Of a stretch of DNA of 5,091 nt, positions 1-4,309 are shown piece after piece. The stretch is taken from contig JAFSWA010000012.1 of NCBI GenBank assembly GCA_017444705.1, positions 1-5,091 of the forward strand, written 5' to 3'. Position 1 is the stretch's first letter; the number at the start of each line of letters is the position of its first letter. The position numbers and the translations under genes are program-made. Source of the DNA: a bacterium. Lineage in GTDB: Bacteria; Cyanobacteriota; Vampirovibrionia; Gastranaerophilales; Gastranaerophilaceae. The notes under the pieces were generated by a model, which saw nothing but the letters and a program-made list of their open reading frames with translations, was not told where the DNA came from and did not search any database.

Positions 1-72
1 AAAACACTTTTGAAAATATCTTTAAAATTTGTAATTCCCGTGGTTTTAATGCTTATAATGTTTAATATGTAG
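1..72 (+). other. Possible 3' end of an upstream gene (uncertain)
   Basis: Two plus-strand frames stay open from the left edge. One ends at TAG 70-72 and would encode a very hydrophobic tail (...VIPVVLMLIMFNM). The other ends at TAA 63-65 and would encode a mixed polar tail (...NSRGFNAYNV). Either could be the C-terminus of a gene beginning outside the window, or neither may be coding. About 20 codons are too few to choose a frame or name a product. Confidence 0.25.
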
Positions 73-109
73 GGATAATTATTTATTCAAAAGCCAATTC
101 TACTGTTAG

Positions 110-197
110 TTTCCCCCAAGGAGAGGGAAAAATATACATATTCTCTCCTTTGGAGAGAGAAAAATTTGTTAATGAACGAAAGTGAATTTACAAATTT
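110..197. repeat. Cluster of three short inverted repeats
   Basis: Three hairpins follow one another. Arms 110-115 (TTTCCC) and 125-130 (GGGAAA) pair. Arms 142-148 (TCTCTCC) and 152-158 (GGAGAGA) pair around a 3-nt TTT loop. Arms 162-169 (AAATTTGT) and 190-197 (ACAAATTT) pair around a 20-nt interval. The GGAGAG/CTCTCC purine-pyrimidine motif recurs, and GAGAGAGGG lies just beyond at 199-206. None has a following T-run, so they are not simple intrinsic terminators. The layout resembles dispersed intergenic palindromic repeats, but no second copy of this unit lies in the window. Confidence 0.5.
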
Positions 198-280
198 GAG
201 AGAGGGTATTTTAGATAAAAAGTATCAAAAATTTATCAAAATATACTATTATGAAGAAATGTGAAGATAAATTTTTTGAC

Positions 281-309
281 TTGACAAACCCCTCAAACCT
301 AATGAAAAT
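281..309 (+). promoter_or_regulatory. Putative promoter for the hypothetical gene at 417
   Basis: A perfect TTGACA -35 box (281-286) is followed after 17 nt by GAAAAT (304-309), which matches the -10 consensus at 4 of 6 positions. The predicted transcript would have a leader of about 100 nt containing the tandem repeat at 314-333. A second possible start uses TATAAA at 374-379, but its -35 is poor (TTTTCT, 351-356). Confidence 0.4.
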
Positions 310-313
310 CCTT

Positions 314-333
314 AATAGGATAGAATAGGATAG
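314..333 (+). repeat. Perfect 10-bp tandem repeat AATAGGATAG x2
   Basis: Positions 314-323 and 324-333 are identical (AATAGGATAG). Upstream ATCCT (308-312) can pair with AGGAT in either copy (317-321 or 327-331), so two alternative small hairpins are possible in RNA. The repeat lies between oppositely oriented TTGACA boxes (281-286 on plus, 345-350 on minus). It could be a binding site or a leader element; its function is unknown. Confidence 0.6.
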
Positions 334-416
334 GTGTGTAGTGCTGTCAATTTTCTCCTCACAAAATTTTTAATATAAACATAAGAGATATTATTAAAGA
401 GAAAGAGGATAAAATA

Positions 417-902
417 ATGGGAATTAGAGTTTATGGTTCAGAAGAAAGAGTCACAGGTTCTTATCAGCAAAAAGTTGAAGAATTAAGAAGCAGAGCAGTA
501 AGTACAAGAAATGTGCCGTCAGGTTCTGATGGTAGAGTTTGGACTGACTATTTAGACAAAGACGGGAAAGTTATAGGACGTACGTACGAATTTCCTAAAA
601 GTACCGATGGAAAAAACGAACAAGGTTGGGTAATGTCGAATGGTAAAGATTATTATTCATCTGATTTAAAAACTATTTCCGGAGAAGAAGAAAAAGATTA
701 TACAATAGAAGGTTTGAAAAGTAGTAGTATTCCTTACTTAACTGTTGAAGAACGTATTAAAGTTTTAGAAAATGAAATAAAAAATAATAAAGAATCAGGA
801 ACAATTTCTAAAATAAAGCTCGATAAAAATGAAAGAGAATTAAAAAAATTAAAAGAATTATTAATAAAACCTACAAATAATAAACAAATTAATTTTGCAT
901 AA
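417..902 (+). CDS. Hypothetical hydrophilic protein with helical C-terminus, 161 aa
   Basis: I do not recognise this family. The ATG at 417 follows an AGAGG site (404-408) at 8-nt spacing, which supports this start. The protein has no signal peptide or membrane segment. Residues 1-30 are charged and probably helical. Residues 35-80 are Gly-, Asp- and aromatic-rich, with turn-type motifs such as DKDGKVIGRTY (47-57), suggesting beta structure. Residues 110-151 are rich in Lys, Glu and Leu and look like a long helix or coiled-coil hairpin. There are no cysteines. The gene stands alone, with its own putative promoter and a strong terminator at 951-987, so it is probably monocistronic. It is likely cytoplasmic and possibly lineage-specific. 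That it is a gene is fairly sure; its function is unknown. Confidence 0.75.
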   Translation: MGIRVYGSEERVTGSYQQKVEELRSRAVSTRNVPSGSDGRVWTDYLDKDGKVIGRTYEFPKSTDGKNEQGWVMSNGKDYYSSDLKTISGEEEKDYTIEGLKSSSIPYLTVEERIKVLENEIKNNKESGTISKIKLDKNERELKKLKELLIKPTNNKQINFA

Positions 903-950
903 ATTGAAAACAAGGTTGGGGATTAACCCGACAAAAACAACGAGACGTAG

Positions 951-987
951 GTTGCGGTAAATTATTGATTTACCGCAACAATTTTTT
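951..987 (+). terminator. Strong intrinsic terminator after the gene at 417-902
   Basis: A perfect 12-bp stem forms between 951-962 (GTTGCGGTAAAT) and 968-979 (ATTTACCGCAAC) with a 5-nt loop, followed by six T residues at 982-987. The T-run is on the plus strand, so it terminates the gene ending at 902. A weaker stem, GTTGGG (915-920) with CCCGAC (927-932), lies just upstream. Confidence 0.85.
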
Positions 988-1001
988 GCACCGACAAACA
1001 A

Positions 1002-1139
1002 TATGTCATTACGAGCGTAAGCGAAGTAATCCAAGAATATTGTTTTGGATTACTTCGTTCTTGTCCTACCGCAAGCGGTACCCTCCCCCGTAAGGCTCGG
1101 CTGTCGCCTTTCCTACGTTTGATTTGTTGTAATGACATA
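1002..1139. mobile_element. MITE-like palindromic element, 138 bp, 11-bp terminal inverted repeats
   Basis: The ends 1002-1012 (TATGTCATTAC) and 1129-1139 (GTAATGACATA) are perfect inverted repeats. If the outer TA is read as a target duplication, the repeats are 9 bp flanked by TA, as in Tc1/mariner-IS630-type elements. Inside, 1022-1034 (CGAAGTAATCCAA) and 1045-1057 form a perfect 13-bp stem with a 10-nt loop, and 1067-1072 pairs with 1075-1080 (TACCGC..GCGGTA). It encodes no credible protein and is more GC-rich than its surroundings. The 'TCATTACGAGCG...GAAGTAATCCA' arrangement resembles the dispersed 'TCATTGCGAG...GCAATCC' palindromes found in many bacterial genomes. Mobilisation in trans is inferred. 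Confidence 0.65.
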
Positions 1140-1154
1140 GAAAGCAAACACATC

Positions 1155-1175
1155 ATTGTGAACTTGTTTCGGAAT
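1155..1175. repeat. Imperfect palindrome resembling a dispersed intergenic motif
   Basis: ATTGTGAA (1155-1162) and TTCGGAAT (1168-1175) form an imperfect stem (one mismatch, one G-T pair) around a 5-nt loop. It resembles the 'TCATTCTGAACTTGTTTCAGAAT' palindrome that I recall as a common dispersed repeat in bacteria, here diverged. It lies between the MITE-like element and the hairpin at 1199-1235. Confidence 0.4.
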
Positions 1176-1194
1176 ATCTTTTTATATAATTTTT

Positions 1195-1235
1195 TTGGAT
1201 TGCCACGTCGGACATTAAAATGTCCTCTTCGCAAT
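1195..1235. repeat. Hairpin repeat sharing a 13-mer with 2003-2015
   Basis: A two-part stem forms: ATTGC (1199-1203) with GCAAT (1231-1235), then after an internal loop GGACATT (1210-1216) with AATGTCC (1219-1225). The left end TTGGATTGCCACG (1195-1207) is identical to 2003-2015 in the same orientation. It lies just downstream of the SDR stop codon on the minus strand. There is no T-run on that side, so it is better described as a repeat unit than as an intrinsic terminator, though it could protect the mRNA 3' end. Confidence 0.6.
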
Positions 1236-1242
1236 TGACAAA

Positions 1243-1947
1243 TTACCCTAACGATAATCCCGCACAAAGATTTATAGATTGACCCGTCAAACCTTTTGCA
1301 TTATCAGAAGCCAAATACAAACATAAATCCGCAATTTCCCTCGGCTCAATAAATCGTCTTTGAGGTATCATATCAAGAGTTTCTGTTTTTTCATCTTCTG
1401 ACAAAAAATTATTTGTTATATCAGAATCAACCCAACCGGGATTTATACAATTTACTGTTATATTATCAAAAGCCAATTCAAGTGCCAAAGATTTTGTAAG
1501 ACCTATTAACCCTGCCTTTGAGGCGGAATATGCAACAGCACAAGCTTCTCCGACAGAACCCGAAATTGAACCAATATTGATAATTCTGCCCCATTTTTTT
1601 TCTTTTATTTTTGGTATAACAAATTTTGATAATGAAATCGGGATTTCCAAATTCAATTTCAAAATCTCTGAAATCTTTTTTTCATCAGCTTTTTGGGTTT
1701 CACAATAATCATAAATTCCCGCACAATTAATCAAAATATCAAAATCATCAGGCAAAAGAGGTTTGAAATCGGTATTTAAAAAATCAATCTTGATAATATT
1801 TTCTATATTTAATTCTGATTTGATTTTTTCGATTTTATTAGAATTTCTGCCTGTTCCGAAAACCTCATAACCGTTATCAATAAAGGTTTTTGCAATAACT
1901 TTGCCGATAGAACCCGTTATTCCCGTTATTAAAACTTTTTTCTTCAT
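1243..1947 (-). CDS. SDR-family NAD(P)-dependent oxidoreductase (FabG-like), 234 aa
   Basis: This is a classical short-chain dehydrogenase/reductase with a single Rossmann domain, cytosolic, of typical family length. From the ATG at 1945-1947 the landmarks are the cofactor loop TGITGSIG (8-15), Arg34 after the second strand (suggesting NADPH preference), NCAG (74-77, for NNAG), Asn99, catalytic Ser127 in GSISG, Tyr140 and Lys144 in YSASK, and the PG motif at 170-171. All four catalytic residues are present, so it should be active. I prefer this ATG because MKKKVLITG is the normal SDR start; starting at 1983 would add 12 residues encoded by the promoter. There is no SD, and TATAAT lies 6 nt upstream, so the mRNA is probably leaderless. 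The gene is divergent from leuD and not in a fatty-acid operon, so a true FabG role (3-oxoacyl-ACP reduction) is unproven and the substrate is unknown. Confidence 0.9.
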   Translation of the reverse strand: MKKKVLITGITGSIGKVIAKTFIDNGYEVFGTGRNSNKIEKIKSELNIENIIKIDFLNTDFKPLLPDDFDILINCAGIYDYCETQKADEKKISEILKLNLEIPISLSKFVIPKIKEKKWGRIINIGSISGSVGEACAVAYSASKAGLIGLTKSLALELAFDNITVNCINPGWVDSDITNNFLSEDEKTETLDMIPQRRFIEPREIADLCLYLASDNAKGLTGQSINLCAGLSLG

Positions 1948-1953
1948 AAAATT

Positions 1954-1983
1954 ATTATATGATAAAATAATTGTAGAGTGCAA
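1954..1983 (-). promoter_or_regulatory. Leaderless-type promoter of the SDR gene
   Basis: On the minus strand an exact TATAAT (1954-1959) ends 6 nt before the ATG at 1947, so transcription should begin at or next to the start codon. A weak -35 (TTGCAC, 1978-1983) lies 18 nt upstream. No Shine-Dalgarno sequence is visible. Confidence 0.55.
1960..1968 (+). promoter_or_regulatory. Possible extended -10 promoter of leuD, divergent from the SDR promoter
   Basis: TGATAAAAT (1960-1968) fits an extended -10 (TG-N-TAAAAT, 5 of 6 matches). No good -35 is visible. It abuts the minus-strand TATAAT at 1954-1959, so polymerase binding for the two divergent genes would be mutually exclusive. The leuD leader would be about 80 nt and would include the repeat at 2003-2037. 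Confidence 0.35.
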
Positions 1984-2002
1984 TTTTTGTACAGATTAGA
2001 AA

Positions 2003-2037
2003 TTGGATTGCCACGCTCCCTTACGGTCGCTCGTAAT
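2003..2037. repeat. Partial dispersed repeat in the leuD leader
   Basis: TTGGATTGCCACG (2003-2015) is identical to 1195-1207, and CGCTCGTAAT (2028-2037) is the reverse complement of 1008-1017 in the MITE-like element. The unit therefore combines sequence shared with both repeats on the other side of the SDR gene. It ends 8 nt before the leuD SD, between the putative promoter and the start codon. Confidence 0.6.
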
Positions 2038-2055
2038 AGCAGAAAAGAGGTAAAA

Positions 2056-2556
2056 ATGGAGTTAAAAGGAAAAGTTTTTAAATTCGGAGATAATATATCA
2101 ACAGACCACATTGCACCGGGGCGGTTGTTTCATCTTCGTTCAAACTTACCTGAGTTTGCAAAACACGTTTTAGAGGATGCTGACCCGACTTTTGCATCAA
2201 AAATGCAAAAGGGTGATTTTGTTGTTGCGGGGAATAATTTTGGTTTGGGTTCTTCAAGAGAACATGCACCGCAAATTATAAAAATTGCAGGGGTAAGTGC
2301 TGTTTTGGCAAAGTCTTTCGCAAGGATTTTTTATCGTAATGCAATAAATATCGGGCTTTTGCTAATTGAATGTGATACCGATAAAATTGATGCGGGTGAT
2401 ACTCTTGAAATCGACATCAAAAAAGGGGTTGTTAAGGATATAACCAAAAATATTGAAATTCAAATTACCCCGCTGCCCGATGTAATGATAAAACTATTAC
2501 AAGACGGCGGATTAATCGCACATTTGAATAAAAACGGTGACTTTGTATTGACTTAG
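2056..2556 (+). CDS. leuD: 3-isopropylmalate dehydratase small subunit (LeuD/aconitase swivel domain), 166 aa
   Basis: The product is the swivel-domain subunit that joins a [4Fe-4S] large subunit (LeuC type) to isomerise 2-isopropylmalate to 3-isopropylmalate in leucine synthesis. The start ATG 2056 has an AGAGGT site 5 nt upstream; an open extension back to 1978 runs through repeat DNA and is not credible. Landmarks are GDNISTDHIAPGR (11-23), the active-site motif GSSREHAP (65-72) and the conserved segment FYRNAINIG (92-100). At 166 aa it matches the short archaeal/two-subunit type rather than the roughly 200-aa E. coli type. The substrate-specificity loop reads LFHLRSN (24-30), with Arg28 where related homoaconitase-type subunits carry YLRT, so a related substrate (homoaconitate or methylmalate type) is possible. 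No large-subunit gene is next to it. It converges with hydE, leaving 26 nt between stop codons. Family assignment is firm, exact substrate less so. Confidence 0.9.
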   Translation: MELKGKVFKFGDNISTDHIAPGRLFHLRSNLPEFAKHVLEDADPTFASKMQKGDFVVAGNNFGLGSSREHAPQIIKIAGVSAVLAKSFARIFYRNAINIGLLLIECDTDKIDAGDTLEIDIKKGVVKDITKNIEIQITPLPDVMIKLLQDGGLIAHLNKNGDFVLT

Positions 2557-2582
2557 AGTCGGATGAACCATGTTTAAGAGCC

Positions 2583-3578
2583 TTATATTTTATGAAAACC
2601 GTAGTTTTTTGAAATAGTTCTGCCAATGGATTTTATTTTACCCTCAATACAGCTGCGGCACTTGTCAGGAGAGTCATTTATACAGATTTTATTCGGATAA
2701 ATTTCATATTTTGCACGATATTGAACAGAAGTTACATTTGGCATAACAACATTTGCTCCGCTTTGAAGTGCAATAAGTCTGCCGTTTGGGTTTAGCGTTT
2801 CCATTGCGGTTGTGGCGGGAATATTTATATCAGGCAGCATAATTCTTGTTATCGCCATAACTTTCAAAGCAAGCCAAAAATCGCCGCCTTTTGCTTCTGA
2901 AAGAGGGGTATTTTGATTTGGAATAAAAGGTCCTATTCCTATCATATCAGCATTAAGGTCTTTGAAAAATAAAATATCCTCTGCCAAAGAGTCAAATGTT
3001 TGTTCAGGCAATCCGACAAGACAACCTGTTCCGACCTCATAACCCAAGGTTTTCAAATTATAAAGACACGCAACTCTGTTTTCAAAATTCATATTCGGGT
3101 GCATTTTTTTATAAAGATTTTTGTCCGTTGTTTCAATACGAAGCAAATATCTGTCAGCACCCGCTTCTTTTAAAGCACTGTATTCTTCGTAGGTTTTTTC
3201 TCCGATACTCAATGTTAATGCAACGTCAAATTTCTTAATTTCACGTATGATTTCACATAATTTTTCAACAGAATAGAAAACGTCTTCACCCGATTGCAAA
3301 ACTATTGTTTTATAACCTAATTTAACGGCATTTTCTGCACAGGATAAGATTTCCTCTTTTGACATTCTGTACCTTTCAAGGTTTTTATTTTCCGAACGCA
3401 ATCCGCAATATTTACAAGAACATTTGCAAATGTTTGAAAATTCAATTAAACCCCTTAAATGAACTTCATCTCCGACATTTTCTCTTCTGACTTTATCCGC
3501 AATTTTAAAAAGCCAATCGTTTTTTGAATCATTTTCAAGTAAATCAATTATTTCATTTTTGGTAAAAATTTTATCCAT
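2583..3578 (-). CDS. hydE: [FeFe]-hydrogenase maturation radical SAM enzyme HydE, 331 aa
   Basis: HydE acts in the cytosol with HydG and HydF to build the two-iron part of the H-cluster of [FeFe]-hydrogenase, processing the Fe(CO)2(CN)-cysteine synthon made by HydG. The radical SAM motif CX3CX2C is Cys51, Cys55 and Cys58, within an IEFSNIC..CKYCGLR context typical of HydE rather than BioB. Further HydE hallmarks are TIVLQSGED (91-99), GADRYLLRIET (140-150), VGLPEQT (188-194), GIGPFIPNQNTPL (214-226), PATTAME (254-260) and ANVVMPN (275-281). The optional second cluster site CX7CX2C (Cys299, Cys307, Cys310), as in Thermotoga HydE, is retained. Length is close to the family norm (about 350). No SD precedes the ATG; TATAAT ends 6 nt upstream, so the mRNA is probably leaderless. 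HydF, HydG and the hydrogenase are not in the window, but the gene predicts an H2-metabolising anaerobe. Confidence 0.94.
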   Translation of the reverse strand: MDKIFTKNEIIDLLENDSKNDWLFKIADKVRRENVGDEVHLRGLIEFSNICKCSCKYCGLRSENKNLERYRMSKEEILSCAENAVKLGYKTIVLQSGEDVFYSVEKLCEIIREIKKFDVALTLSIGEKTYEEYSALKEAGADRYLLRIETTDKNLYKKMHPNMNFENRVACLYNLKTLGYEVGTGCLVGLPEQTFDSLAEDILFFKDLNADMIGIGPFIPNQNTPLSEAKGGDFWLALKVMAITRIMLPDINIPATTAMETLNPNGRLIALQSGANVVMPNVTSVQYRAKYEIYPNKICINDSPDKCRSCIEGKIKSIGRTISKNYGFHKI

Positions 3579-3584
3579 AAAAAG

Positions 3585-3614
3585 ATTATAACATTAAAGA
3601 AAAATGGTTATAAA
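3585..3614 (-). promoter_or_regulatory. Leaderless-type promoter of hydE
   Basis: On the minus strand TATAAT (3585-3590) ends 6 nt before the ATG at 3578, the same spacing as at the SDR gene. A -35 candidate TTTATA (3609-3614, 4 of 6 matches) lies 18 nt further upstream, next to the terminator hairpin at 3618-3662. No Shine-Dalgarno sequence is visible in the 6-nt gap. Confidence 0.6.
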
Positions 3615-3617
3615 TAC

Positions 3618-3662
3618 AAAAGTGCCGTTTTTCATTAAATTATGAAAATTTACGGCACTTTT
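3618..3662 (-). terminator. Intrinsic terminator of the gene at 3681-4067, possibly bidirectional
   Basis: A perfect 11-bp stem pairs 3618-3628 (AAAAGTGCCGT) with 3652-3662 (ACGGCACTTTT). It continues, after a 3-nt bulge, as a 7-bp stem (3629-3635 with 3642-3648) and a 6-nt loop. Both strands end in TTTT, so it could work either way. By position it ends the minus-strand gene whose stop is at 3681 and insulates hydE from readthrough. Confidence 0.75.
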
Positions 3663-3680
3663 ATATTTAAAAAATTTTAT

Positions 3681-4067
3681 TTATGCCTTTTGGCATGCAT
3701 CAACAGCTGACCAAGCTCTTGCGGCAATACCGATACATTTTGCAATAGGAATAGCAGCCGGAAGACCAAAAATAAGTCCGACAGCTGTTCCTGCTGCTAT
3801 AGTTCCAAAGAAGAAGCCTGCTGCTTTGCCCCATTCTCCGTTAATTGCTTGACCTAATCCGGGAATAAGAGCTGATGCAATTGTAACACCGACTTTTTTA
3901 CTTGTATTATTTTGTTTTTCTTCTTGTGGTTTTTTTGTTACAAATTCATCTTTTTCAGGAGCTTTTGTAATACTTGGAGTTGCTTGTGTTGCTGCTGTTT
4001 CTGCTACTGCATCCGCTTTGAAATTCGGAACATAACCTTTAAAATTTACTGAATTAATACCTGACAT
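3681..4067 (-). CDS. Small NFKG-motif protein with PGLGQ-type membrane region, 128 aa
   Basis: The function is unknown. The N-terminus has two short related motifs, NFKG (8-11) and NFKA (15-18), then a Lys/Glu/Ala/Thr-rich, probably disordered linker (19-57). The C-terminal half is hydrophobic and Gly/Ala-rich: SALIPGLGQAINGEWGKAAG (65-84), a likely transmembrane segment (about 84-104) and a second amphipathic or hydrophobic stretch (105-120) ending in AWSAVDACQKA. The order 'PGLGQ, xNGEWGKA, hydrophobic hairpin, VDA' resembles TM2-domain and related small membrane proteins. There is no classical signal peptide. The ATG at 4067 has AGGA (4077-4080) at 9-nt spacing. The gene has its own terminator and is divergent from the response regulator. 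I recall similar NFKG starts in many Gastranaerophilales proteins; this is memory, not a search. Confidence 0.8.
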   Translation of the reverse strand: MSGINSVNFKGYVPNFKADAVAETAATQATPSITKAPEKDEFVTKKPQEEKQNNTSKKVGVTIASALIPGLGQAINGEWGKAAGFFFGTIAAGTAVGLIFGLPAAIPIAKCIGIAARAWSAVDACQKA

Positions 4068-4096
4068 ACTATACTTTCCTTTTTACCTTTTACACA

Positions 4097-4107
4097 ATTA
4101 TATTATA
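4097..4107 (-). promoter_or_regulatory. Overlapping -10 boxes for the gene at 3681-4067
   Basis: Two exact TATAAT hexamers on the minus strand (4097-4102 and 4102-4107) share one base. For the first, TTATTA (4120-4125) at 17-nt spacing is a weak -35. The leader would be about 25 nt and would contain the AGGA site at 4077-4080. Confidence 0.45.
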
Positions 4108-4167
4108 TATAAAGACTATTAATAAAAAAATTTGCTTATTTATCAAATAAAATGTTACAAAACTTAA

Positions 4168-4209
4168 AAATAATTTTATATCAATCTTGTGGTGTAGATA
4201 AAATTATTT
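4168..4209. repeat. Perfect 12-bp inverted repeat in the divergent spacer (operator candidate)
   Basis: AAATAATTTTAT (4168-4179) and ATAAAATTATTT (4198-4209) are perfect reverse complements separated by 18 nt. The right arm ends at the first base of a candidate -10 (4209-4214), and the less AT-rich centre holds the matching -35 (4187-4192). This placement suits a regulator binding site controlling the response-regulator gene. The arms are pure A/T, so a chance palindrome is possible. No T-run follows, so it is not a standard terminator. Confidence 0.45.
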
Positions 4210-4214
4210 ATAAA
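4187..4214 (+). promoter_or_regulatory. Putative promoter of the response-regulator gene
   Basis: TTGTGG (4187-4192, 3 of 6 matches) and TATAAA (4209-4214, 5 of 6) are separated by 16 nt. The leader to the ATG at 4310 would be about 90 nt. Support is modest because this AT-rich spacer offers other -10-like sequences. Confidence 0.35.
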
Positions 4215-4309
4215 ATTAAATAAAAGTTACATATATCTATTGATGAAATATCCCCTAAAAAGAGGTTAATATATCAGTGTTGAAAAAAAATAAGGGATTT
4301 GGGGGAGAA

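Larger units (their letters stand above)
73..416. other. Non-coding spacer with hairpins and promoter elements
   Basis: I find no convincing gene here. The stretch holds a cluster of short inverted repeats (110-197), a putative promoter (281-309), a 10-bp tandem repeat (314-333) and the ribosome binding site of the gene at 417. Positions 205-275 are AT-rich and I see nothing specific in them. Confidence 0.7.

Noticed and set aside
1..72. Confident call of a truncated upstream gene
   Set aside because: Two different plus-strand frames are open and the stretch is too short to choose; kept only as a low-confidence note.
314..333. CRISPR-like repeat
   Set aside because: There are only two 10-bp copies with no spacer between them; this is a simple tandem duplication.
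1210..1225. Intrinsic terminator for the SDR gene
   Set aside because: The hairpin is real but has no T-run downstream on the minus strand, and it fits a dispersed repeat family better.
962..1267. Minus-strand open frame of 101 codons
   Set aside because: It runs through the terminator, the MITE-like element and other palindromes, overlaps the end of the SDR gene, and its Arg/Gln-rich translation resembles no protein.
1948..1983. N-terminal extension of the SDR from an ATG at 1983
   Set aside because: The added 12 residues are encoded by the -10 region, and SDR proteins usually start just before the Rossmann strand as at 1947.
1978..2055. N-terminal extension of leuD from an earlier ATG
   Set aside because: The 26 extra residues are encoded by repeat sequence and are absent from the family; ATG 2056 has a good SD.
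2078..2269. Minus-strand open frame of 63 codons
   Set aside because: It lies wholly inside leuD on the opposite strand, without an SD or sensible composition.
2996..3238. Plus-strand open frame of 80 codons
   Set aside because: It lies wholly inside hydE on the opposite strand; hydE is strongly supported by motifs.
2583..3578. Biotin synthase (BioB) as identity of the radical SAM gene
   Set aside because: The overall fold is related, but the conserved segments and the CX7CX2C C-terminal site match HydE; no biotin genes are nearby.
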